Assembly: GCA_963650165.1 (NCBI GenBank)
Contig: CAVJKX010000021.1
Coordinates: 1 to 24,803 of the forward strand
DNA from: F23-B02 sp963650165
GTDB taxonomy: Bacteria; Bacillota; Clostridia; Oscillospirales; Oscillospiraceae
Reading direction: 5' to 3'
DNA: 24,803 nucleotides
This document shows positions 8,978 through 16,056 of this stretch, piece after piece. The translations under genes and the position numbers were made by a program. How positions within the stretch are numbered: the first letter of the stretch is position 1; the number at the start of each line of letters is the position of its first letter. A model generated the notes under the pieces. The model saw only the letters and a program-made list of their open reading frames with translations, searched no databases and had not been told where the DNA came from.

Positions 8978-11053
8978 TCAGCCCTTGCGAGCGCCGCGCA
9001 GAGTCTCCTGGAGGCTCTTGGGGAGCTCGACATAGTGGCTGGGTTCCATGCTGTAGTTCGCGCGGCCCTGAGTTTTGCTTCTCAGGTCGGTCGCGTAGCC
9101 AAACATGGATGCAAGAGGTACGTTTGCCTCGATGACCGCGGCGCCGTTTCTGATATCCGAGCCGACGATCTGGCCGCGTCTTGCATTTATATCGCCCATA
9201 ACGTCGCCCATGTATTCGTCGGGAGCCGTTACGACGACCTTCATAATAGGTTCAAGCAGAGTGGGGCCTGCCTTCTCGCAGGCTTCCTTGAACGCCATGC
9301 TGCCGCAGATCTTGAACGCCATTTCGGACGAGTCGACCTCGTGGTACGAGCCGTCTATAAGCGTTACCTTCACGTCCACGACCTGGTAGCCGGCGAGCAC
9401 GCCCGACTGCATCGCGCCCTGGATACCCTGATCGACACAGGGGATATACTCCTTGGGGATCGCGCCGCCGGTGATCTTGTTTATAAACTCATAGCCCTTG
9501 CCGGACTCGTTGGGCTCAACGGTGATCTTGCAGTGTGCAAACTGGCCTTTACCGCCCGTCTGGCGGGCATAGCGGGTATCGACGGTAGCTTCGCGCGTGA
9601 TGGTCTCTTTGTAGGAGACCTGCGGCTTGCCGACATTCGCTTCGACCTTGAACTCGCGCAGAAGTCTGTCGACGATGATCTCAAGGTGAAGCTCGCCCAT
9701 ACCGGCGATTATGGTCTGACCCGACTCCTCGTCGGTGTAGGTCTTGAAGGTGGGGTCCTCCTCGGCGAGCTTCTGCAGCGCGATTGCCATCTTCTCCTGA
9801 CCTGCTTTGGTCTTGGGCTCGATGGCGACGCGGATGACGGGCTCGGGGAATTCCATGGATTCAAGGACGATCGGATGCTTCTCGTCGCAGAGCGTATCGC
9901 CCGTAGTGGTGTTTTTAAGGCCGACCGCGGCGGCAATATCGCCGGAGTACGCAACGGAAAGATCTTCTCTGTGGTTTGCGTGCATCAGCAGGATCCTGCC
10001 GATACGCTCGCGCTGGCTCTTTGACGAGTTCAGGACCGTCTTGCCCGCCTCGACCGTGCCGGAATAGACGCGGAAGAAGCTCAGGCGGCCGACGAAGGGG
10101 TCGGTCATGATCTTGAACGCGAGTGCGGAGAACGGAGCCTCATCGGAAGCCTCGCGGGTCTCCTCCTCGTCGGTCTTGGGGTTAACTCCGCTGATAGCGG
10201 GGATATCCAGCGGCGAGGGCATGTACTCGACGATGGCGTCGAGCAGCTTCTGCACGCCTTTGTTCTTATACGAAGTACCGCAGACCACGGGAACCATCTT
10301 TACGGCGCAGGTGGCCTTTCTGATGGCTGCGCGGATCATATCCTGCGGAATTTCCTCGCCTTCGAGATAAAGCATCATTATCTCGTCGTCGAAGTCCGAG
10401 ATAGCCTCCAGCATTTTTACGCGGTACTCGTCGGCCAGATCACGCATGTCCTCGGGGATCTCCTCGGTGCGCATATCGTTGCCGAGATCGTCGTAATAAA
10501 TGCGGGCATTCATCTCAACAAGATCGATTATGCCGCGGAAATCCGCCTCGGAGCCGATCGGGAGCTGGATGGGCACTGCATTACATTTGAGTCTGTCATG
10601 CACCATATCGAGGACATGGTAGAAGTCGGCGCCCATGATATCCATCTTGTTGACGTATATCATACGGGGTACGTTGTAATGGTCTGCCTGTCTCCAAACT
10701 GTCTCGGACTGCGGCTCGACGCCGCCCTTGGCACACAGCACGGTCACGCAGCCGTCAAGCACGCGGAGCGAACGCTCGACCTCGACGGTAAAGTCAACGT
10801 GGCCCGGGGTATCGATGATGTTGATTCTGGTATCGCGCCAATGGCAGGTCGTTGCGGCGGAGGTGATGGTTATACCTCTCTCCTGCTCCTGCTCCATCCA
10901 GTCCATGGTCGCGGTACCTTCATGGGTCTCGCCGATCTTGTAGTTTACGCCGGTGTAGTACAGAATACGCTCGGTAGTCGTAGTCTTGCCGGCGTCGATG
11001 TGAGCCATGATACCGATATTTCTTGTTTTTTCAAGTGAGTATTGTCTGGGCAT
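8978..11053 (-). CDS. fusA: Translation elongation factor EF-G
   Basis: EF-G is the GTPase that drives translocation and, with RRF, ribosome recycling. The 691 residues are the normal full length. G1 AHIDAGKTT (17-25), GITITSAATT, G3 DTPGHVDFT and G4 NKMD are present, followed by domains II-V with the C-terminal domain IV/V sequence. The ATG has AGGAGA upstream and lies 18 bases after rpsG, so it is co-translated with the str operon. The complete G motifs and conventional length indicate canonical EF-G rather than a TetM-type protection protein. Confidence 0.98.
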   Translation of the reverse strand: MPRQYSLEKTRNIGIMAHIDAGKTTTTERILYYTGVNYKIGETHEGTATMDWMEQEQERGITITSAATTCHWRDTRINIIDTPGHVDFTVEVERSLRVLDGCVTVLCAKGGVEPQSETVWRQADHYNVPRMIYVNKMDIMGADFYHVLDMVHDRLKCNAVPIQLPIGSEADFRGIIDLVEMNARIYYDDLGNDMRTEEIPEDMRDLADEYRVKMLEAISDFDDEIMMLYLEGEEIPQDMIRAAIRKATCAVKMVPVVCGTSYKNKGVQKLLDAIVEYMPSPLDIPAISGVNPKTDEEETREASDEAPFSALAFKIMTDPFVGRLSFFRVYSGTVEAGKTVLNSSKSQRERIGRILLMHANHREDLSVAYSGDIAAAVGLKNTTTGDTLCDEKHPIVLESMEFPEPVIRVAIEPKTKAGQEKMAIALQKLAEEDPTFKTYTDEESGQTIIAGMGELHLEIIVDRLLREFKVEANVGKPQVSYKETITREATVDTRYARQTGGKGQFAHCKITVEPNESGKGYEFINKITGGAIPKEYIPCVDQGIQGAMQSGVLAGYQVVDVKVTLIDGSYHEVDSSEMAFKICGSMAFKEACEKAGPTLLEPIMKVVVTAPDEYMGDVMGDINARRGQIVGSDIRNGAAVIEANVPLASMFGYATDLRSKTQGRANYSMEPSHYVELPKSLQETLRGARKG

Positions 11054-11071
11054 AATCTTCTCCTGATAGGA

Positions 11072-11542
11072 TTACCATCTGAAGTGTGCGAAGGCCTTGT
11101 TGGAGTCTGCCATCTTGTGGGTATCCTCGCGCTTCTTGACAGATGCGCCGAGGTTGTTGCAGGCATCCATGATCTCGCCTGCAAGGCGCTCCTTCATGGT
11201 CTTTTCGCCGCGCTTGCGGGCATAGCCGACCAGCCAGCGAAGGCCGAGAGTCTGACGGCGTGCGGGTCTTACTTCGATAGGAACCTGGTAAGTTGCACCG
11301 CCGACACGGCGAGCCTTGACTTCGAGGCTGGGCATGATGTTGTTCATTGCTTCGGTGAAGGCCTCAAGGGGATCCTTGCCGGTCTTCTCCTTGATGATGT
11401 CAAAAGCGTCGTAAACGACCTTCTGAGCAACACCCTTCTTGCCGTCCAGCATAATAGCGTTGATGAGCTTGGTCACCAGAACACTATTGTACATAGGATC
11501 GGGTAAAATTTCTCTTTTGGGAACATTACCTCTTCTGGGCAC
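11072..11542 (-). CDS. rpsG: Ribosomal protein S7, GTG start
   Basis: S7 is the primary assembly protein of the 30S head and contacts the E site. The open frame reaches an ATG at 11560, but that ATG overlaps the AAGGAGG ribosome site. Starting at GTG 11542 gives 156 residues, the normal S7 length, and the usual N-terminus PRRGNVPKRE after fMet. The conserved KARRVGGATYQVPIEVR and the C-terminal AFAHFRW are present. It lies between rpsL (126-base gap with a hairpin) and fusA (18-base gap). An ATG-based annotation would add six spurious residues. Confidence 0.97.
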   Translation of the reverse strand: MPRRGNVPKREILPDPMYNSVLVTKLINAIMLDGKKGVAQKVVYDAFDIIKEKTGKDPLEAFTEAMNNIMPSLEVKARRVGGATYQVPIEVRPARRQTLGLRWLVGYARKRGEKTMKERLAGEIMDACNNLGASVKKREDTHKMADSNKAFAHFRW

Positions 11543-11550
11543 TGTGCTTC

Positions 11551-11557
11551 CCTCCTT
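11551..11557 (-). promoter_or_regulatory. Ribosome binding site that sets the rpsG start
   Basis: On the minus strand AAGGAGG is eight bases upstream of the GTG at 11542. The upstream in-frame ATG at 11560 begins within the same segment and has no ribosome site of its own, so the GTG is the credible start. Confidence 0.85.
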
Positions 11558-11583
11558 CATTAAAAAATGACTTCACAGGTACT

Positions 11584-11606
11584 CGGAACGGAACTGAGCC
11601 GTTCCG
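11584..11606. promoter_or_regulatory. Hairpin in the rpsL-rpsG intergenic region
   Basis: CGGAACGG (11584-11591) pairs perfectly with CCGTTCCG (11599-11606) around a 7-base loop, some 27 bases upstream of the S7 ribosome site in the transcript. No T-run follows, so it is unlikely to be a terminator. Its place matches the S12-S7 spacer where E. coli S7 binds for autoregulation; that role here is inference only. Confidence 0.6.
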
Positions 11607-11668
11607 TCTGCGCCCCGAGGTCTAATATTATATAGTAGACAACAGGGCAAAAATTTGCTTGTTGGAAA

Positions 11669-12091
11669 TTACTTCTTTGCAGCCTTGGGTCTCTTCGCGC
11701 CGTACTTGGAGCGAGCCTGCATACGACCCGTGACGCCCTGAGCGTCGAGAGTGCCGCGAATGATGTGGTAACGAACACCGGGAAGGTCCTTGACACGGCC
11801 GCCGCGGATCATAACAACGCTATGCTCCTGAAGGTTGTGGCCGACACCGGGAATGTAAGCGGTGACTTCGTAGCCGTTGGTCAGACGCACACGAGCGATC
11901 TTACGCAGTGCGGAGTTAGGCTTCTTGGGGGTGGAGGTACGGACTGCGGTGCAGACGCCTCTCTTCTGAGGGGAGCTCAGGTCGGTCTCGCAATTTTTCA
12001 GGGTGTTGAGGCCCTTCTGCATTGCGGGGGAGTTGGACTTGTAGGTCGACTTCTCTCTGCCTTTTCTCACCAGCTGGTTAAACGTAGGCAA
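11669..12091 (-). CDS. rpsL: Ribosomal protein S12, TTG start
   Basis: S12 sits at the decoding centre of the 30S subunit and influences accuracy. The 140 residues begin PTFNQLVRKGR after fMet, as expected for the family, which fixes a TTG start codon at 12091. TPKKPNSALRK and GGRVKDLPGVRYH are intact, including the two lysines (E. coli K42 and K87) whose changes give streptomycin resistance, so a sensitive-type allele is predicted. The basic tail KRPKAAKK is normal. It is the first gene of the str operon with its own strong promoter 100 bases upstream. Confidence 0.97.
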   Translation of the reverse strand: MPTFNQLVRKGREKSTYKSNSPAMQKGLNTLKNCETDLSSPQKRGVCTAVRTSTPKKPNSALRKIARVRLTNGYEVTAYIPGVGHNLQEHSVVMIRGGRVKDLPGVRYHIIRGTLDAQGVTGRMQARSKYGAKRPKAAKK

Positions 12092-12107
12092 TTTTCATTT
12101 CTCCTTT
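12078..12107 (-). promoter_or_regulatory. rpsL ribosome binding site with an overlapping six-codon frame
   Basis: AAAGGAG (plus 12101-12107) is nine bases upstream of the TTG start of rpsL. Between them is an ATG (12096-12098), only two bases from the site, that opens a different frame, Met-Lys-Ile-Ala-Tyr-Val then TAA at 12078. The ATG is too close to the site to be favoured, and homology fixes the TTG as the S12 start. Confidence 0.7.
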
Positions 12108-12118
12108 CTTGAAAAATT

Positions 12119-12164
12119 CCTTGAATTTCAAGGTTTTTGCATGGAACATGCGCTTTTGGGCGCA
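12119..12164 (-). promoter_or_regulatory. Structured leader of the str operon
   Basis: Three short inverted repeats sit between promoter and rpsL: TGCGC/GCGCA (plus 12149-12164), GCATG/CATGC (12139-12151) and CCTTGAA/TTCAAGG (12119-12133). The first two share bases 12149-12151 and cannot form together. No T-run follows any of them. A switch or an autoregulatory protein site is possible but unproven. Confidence 0.4.
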
Positions 12165-12184
12165 CTTAACCCACACAGACTGAA

Positions 12185-12213
12185 ATTTTAGCATATTACA
12201 CAAAAACAGTCAA
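12185..12213 (-). promoter_or_regulatory. Strong sigma-70-type promoter of the str operon
   Basis: On the minus strand TTGACT (plus 12208-12213) and TAAAAT (plus 12185-12190) are 17 bases apart, with an extended -10 TGC just before the -10 box. The start of transcription should be near 12178, giving a leader of about 85 bases before rpsL. This separates S12-S7-EF-G-EF-Tu expression from rpoBC. Confidence 0.88.
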
Positions 12214-12271
12214 GAAATTTTTACACAAAAATGAGTCCGCTTTTTGAATTTTTCTTATCCAAAGGGCATAG

Positions 12272-12303
12272 AACACCCCTGCCCGGCAGTGGACAGGGGT
12301 GTT
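12272..12303. terminator. Hairpin terminator candidate after rpoC
   Basis: AACACCCCTG (12272-12281) pairs perfectly with CAGGGGTGTT (12294-12303) around a 12-base loop, 10 bases past the rpoC stop. The stem is very stable, but the minus-strand sequence after it is CTATGCCC, not a T-run. It may terminate poorly, or act as a 3' stability hairpin allowing partial read-through into the str operon. Confidence 0.6.
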
Positions 12304-12313
12304 ATTTTAAAGC

Positions 12314-15300
12314 TTAGAGCGCGTTGGTCTTTCCGACGAGAGCGGAGAGGTCAACATACTGCGCCGGATCGTCGCTGACGGTATCGTCGGTCTTTTCCTC
12401 GAAATCGCGGTACATGGCAAGGCCGGTACCGGCTGGGATGAGCTTGCCGATGATGACGTTTTCCTTCAGACCGACAAGGTGATCGACCTTGCCCTTAATG
12501 GCCGCCTCGGTAAGGACCTTGGTGGTCTCCTGGAAGGATGCCGCCGACAGGAAGCTCTCGGTCGCAAGAGAGGCCTTGGTAATACCCATGAGAAGCTGGG
12601 TGTAGGTCGCCTTGCTCAGACCCTCCTCGCCTGCCTCGATGCGTTCGTCGATCCTGCGGTTTGCCGCCTTGAGCTCGCCGATATCGACGGTTGCGCCGGA
12701 GAGCAGATCGGTGCTGCCGGAGTCCTCGATCTTTACCTTGCGCATCATCTGGCGGACGATGATCTCGATATGCTTATCGTTGATGTCAACGCCCTGCTGA
12801 CGGTAGACCTTCTGGACCTCCTGAATGATATAGGTACGCACGCCGGGACGGCCGTACTGATCGTCGTCGATGCCGCGGATACGCAGGACATCGTGCGGGC
12901 TGAGTGCGCCGCTGGTGAGCTCCTGGCCCTTGTCGACGTGGTCGCCGTTCTTGACAAGGATGCCGGCCGAGTGAGGCACGGTGTAGACCTTGGTCTCGCC
13001 CTCTTCCTCACTGCTGACGCTTATCGCAAACAGTGCGCCCTTCTTGGTCTCCTCGATGGAAACGGTGCCGGAGATCTCGGCAAGGACGGCCATTTTCTTG
13101 GGCTTGCGCGCCTCGAACAGTTCTTCGACACGGGGAAGGCCCTGGGTGATATCGTCGCCGGCTACGCCGCCGGTGTGGAAGGTACGCATGGTGAGCTGAG
13201 TGCCCGGCTCGCCGATGGACTGAGCCGCGATAACGCCGACGGCTTCGCCCGCGCTGACAGGCTGGCCGATGGCGAGGTTGATGCCGTAGCAGCGTGCGCA
13301 CACGCCGGTGCGTGCCTCGCAGGACAGAACGCTGCGGATGAGGACGCGATCGATGCCGTGAGCTTCGAGAACGTCGGCATCTGCGGGCATGAGCATGTGA
13401 TCGGTGTCAAACAGTACCTCGCCTGTCTGCGGGTCGCAGACGGGAACGGCCGGGAAGCGGCCGTGGATGCTGACGCCGAAGGACTGGACGAGCTGGCCCT
13501 TTTCGTAGACCGCCGACGCCCACACGCCGTCATGCGTGCCGCAGTCGGGCTCGCGGATGATGACGTCCTGGCAGACATCGACCATTCGGCGGGTAAGGTA
13601 ACCGGAGTCTGCTGTACGCAGTGCGGTATCGGCAAGACCCTTGCGCGCGCCTCGTGAGGAGATGAAGTATTCCAGAACGCTCAGGCCCTCACGGAAGTTT
13701 GCCTTGATGGGGATCTCGATGGTCTTACCGGAGGTGTTGGCCATCAGGCCGCGCATACCGGCAAGCTGACGGATCTGGTTCATGGAGCCGCGGGCGCCGG
13801 AGTTTGCCATCATGTAGATAGGATTGTAGGTATCCAGGCAGTTCTGAAGTGCGCTGGTGACGTCCTTGGTGGTCTTTTCCCACTCGGAGACGACCAGACG
13901 GTAGCGCTCGTCATCGGTGATGAAGCCGCGCTTGAACTGGCGCTCGATGGCGACGACCTTGTCCTCGGTCTCGCTGATGAGGGTCTTTTTCGCTTCGGGG
14001 ACGGTCATATCTGCGATGGATATCGTGATAGCGCCCTTGGTCGAATACTTGTAGCCCATTGCCTTGATGCCGTCGAGCACCTCGGCGGAAATGGTGAAAT
14101 CGTGCTTTTTGATGCAGCGGTCGATGATGTCGCCGAGCTGCTTCTTGCCGACCTGGAAGCCGATCTCGTGGTCGAAGGCATGCTCGGGATCGCTTCTGTC
14201 AACGTAGCCGAGATCCTGCGGGATCTTCTCGTTGAAGATGATGCGGCCGACGGTGCTCTCGATGAGCTTCGACTTTTCGACGCCGTCAAAGGTCTTTACC
14301 ACGCGCACGAGAATGGGTGCGTGCAGGCCGACCTCGCCCTGGCTGTAGGCCATGACGGCCTCGTCGGGATCGCGGTAGATCAGCAGGGGCTTGTATGCCG
14401 GAGCCTTGCCGCCCTCGGCAGCCGCCTTCTCCTCCGCCGCGACAAAATCGTCGCCGTCGACAATTTCGTTTGCGGGCAGATCGCTGTCGCCGGGATCGGT
14501 CACGAATACCTTCTCCGCGCCCTTTTCGGCCTTGCCGATGCGCTTCATGGTCAGGTAGTACGAGCCGAGGATCATATCCTGGGTAGGAACGGTTACGGGG
14601 TGGCCGTCCTGCGGACGCAGGAGGTTGTTTGCCGAGAGCATGAGTATTCTCGCCTCGGCCTGAGCCTCTGCCGACAGAGGAACGTGGATAGCCATCTGGT
14701 CGCCGTCGAAGTCGGCGTTATATGCGGTACATACCAGAGGATGGAGCTTGAGTGCGCGGCCCTCGACAAGGATGGGCTCGAAGGCCTGGATGCCGAGGCG
14801 GTGCAGCGTAGGTGCACGGTTGAGGAGCACCGGGTGCTCCTTGATGACGACCTCGAGCGCGTCCCATACCTCGGTGCGCTGCTTATCGACCATCTTCTTT
14901 GCGGACTTGATATTGTTTGCAACGCCGTCCTCGACAAGCTTCTTCATGACGAAGGGGCGGAACAGCTCGATGGCCATTTCCTTGGGAACGCCGCACTGAT
15001 AGATCTTGAGATCCGGGCCGACGACGATAACGCTTCGGCCGGAGTAGTCGACACGCTTGCCCAGAAGGTTCTGGCGGAAGCGTCCCTGCTTGCCCTTGAG
15101 CATATCCGACAGCGACTTGAGCGCGCGGGAATTTGCGCCGGTGACGGCTCTGCCGCGGCGGCCGTTGTCGATAAGTGCGTCAACGGCTTCCTGGAGCATG
15201 CGCTTTTCGTTGCGCACGATAATGTCGGGAGCGTTGAGCTGGATAAGTCTCTTCAGACGGTTGTTGCGGTTTATGACGCGGCGGTACAGGTCGTTGAGGT

Positions 15301-16054
15301 CGCTCGTTGCGAAGCGGCCGCCGTCGAGCTGGACCATGGGGCGGATCTCGGGCGGGATGACCGGCAGAATGTCGATTATCATCCACTCTGGCTTATTGCC
15401 GCTCTGGCGGAAGGCCTCGACGACCTCAAGGCGCTTGACGAGCTTTGCCTTCTTCTGGCCGGAGGCGTTTGCCAGCTCCTCTCTGAGCTGTGCGGACAGC
15501 TGCTCGCAGTCTATCTGCTGGAGGAGCTTCTTTATAGCCTCGGCGCCCATGCCGGCGTCAAAGTCATCCTCGTACTTCTCGCGCATGTCGCGGTACTCTT
15601 TTTCGGTGAGTATCTGGCACTTTTCCAGCGGAGTGAAGCCTGGGTCGGTGACTATATAATTTGCAAAGTACAGGACCTTTTCGAGCACTCTCGGGGTGAG
15701 GTCGAGCAGCAGGCCCATGCGGCTGGGTATGCCCTTGAAGTACCAGATGTGCGATACGGGGGCGGCAAGCTCGATATGGCCCATGCGCTCGCGGCGGACC
15801 TTGCTCTTTGTTACCTCAACGCCGCAGCGGTCGCAGATCTTGCCCTTGTAGCTGATCTTCTTGTACTTGCCGCAGTGGCACTCCCAGTCCTTGGTCGGTC
15901 CGAAAATGCGCTCGCAGAACAGGCCGTCGCGCTCGGGCTTGAGGGTACGGTAGTTGATGGTCTCGGGCTTGGTGACCTCGCCGGATGACCATGAAAGTAT
16001 CATTTCAGGGGAGGCAATGCCTATTTTGATGGCGTCAAACGGTGTAAAACTCAT
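12314..16054 (-). CDS. rpoC: RNA polymerase subunit beta prime
   Basis: The largest catalytic subunit of RNA polymerase. The 1246 residues contain the N-terminal zinc site (C59, C61, C74, C77), the absolutely conserved catalytic NADFDGD at 446-452 with the three Mg-binding aspartates D448, D450 and D452, the NSGARGSMNQIRQLAGMRG trigger-loop-side region, and the second zinc cluster CEARTGVCARC at 912-922. There is no sign of a large inserted domain of the proteobacterial type. ATG with GAGGATG overlapping the end of rpoB; only two bases separate the genes, so they are translationally coupled. Confidence 0.98.
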   Translation of the reverse strand: MSFTPFDAIKIGIASPEMILSWSSGEVTKPETINYRTLKPERDGLFCERIFGPTKDWECHCGKYKKISYKGKICDRCGVEVTKSKVRRERMGHIELAAPVSHIWYFKGIPSRMGLLLDLTPRVLEKVLYFANYIVTDPGFTPLEKCQILTEKEYRDMREKYEDDFDAGMGAEAIKKLLQQIDCEQLSAQLREELANASGQKKAKLVKRLEVVEAFRQSGNKPEWMIIDILPVIPPEIRPMVQLDGGRFATSDLNDLYRRVINRNNRLKRLIQLNAPDIIVRNEKRMLQEAVDALIDNGRRGRAVTGANSRALKSLSDMLKGKQGRFRQNLLGKRVDYSGRSVIVVGPDLKIYQCGVPKEMAIELFRPFVMKKLVEDGVANNIKSAKKMVDKQRTEVWDALEVVIKEHPVLLNRAPTLHRLGIQAFEPILVEGRALKLHPLVCTAYNADFDGDQMAIHVPLSAEAQAEARILMLSANNLLRPQDGHPVTVPTQDMILGSYYLTMKRIGKAEKGAEKVFVTDPGDSDLPANEIVDGDDFVAAEEKAAAEGGKAPAYKPLLIYRDPDEAVMAYSQGEVGLHAPILVRVVKTFDGVEKSKLIESTVGRIIFNEKIPQDLGYVDRSDPEHAFDHEIGFQVGKKQLGDIIDRCIKKHDFTISAEVLDGIKAMGYKYSTKGAITISIADMTVPEAKKTLISETEDKVVAIERQFKRGFITDDERYRLVVSEWEKTTKDVTSALQNCLDTYNPIYMMANSGARGSMNQIRQLAGMRGLMANTSGKTIEIPIKANFREGLSVLEYFISSRGARKGLADTALRTADSGYLTRRMVDVCQDVIIREPDCGTHDGVWASAVYEKGQLVQSFGVSIHGRFPAVPVCDPQTGEVLFDTDHMLMPADADVLEAHGIDRVLIRSVLSCEARTGVCARCYGINLAIGQPVSAGEAVGVIAAQSIGEPGTQLTMRTFHTGGVAGDDITQGLPRVEELFEARKPKKMAVLAEISGTVSIEETKKGALFAISVSSEEEGETKVYTVPHSAGILVKNGDHVDKGQELTSGALSPHDVLRIRGIDDDQYGRPGVRTYIIQEVQKVYRQQGVDINDKHIEIIVRQMMRKVKIEDSGSTDLLSGATVDIGELKAANRRIDERIEAGEEGLSKATYTQLLMGITKASLATESFLSAASFQETTKVLTEAAIKGKVDHLVGLKENVIIGKLIPAGTGLAMYRDFEEKTDDTVSDDPAQYVDLSALVGKTNAL

Positions 16055-16056
16055 TA

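Noticed and set aside
11607..11668. TATAAT-like sequence in the rpsL-rpsG spacer as an internal promoter
   Set aside because: No acceptable -35 box lies 16-18 bases upstream; TTGCCC is only 12 bases away.
14102..15988. Plus-strand frame of 628 codons opposite rpoC
   Set aside because: Antisense shadow of rpoC with repetitive Ala/Leu/Val/Asp composition and no motif.
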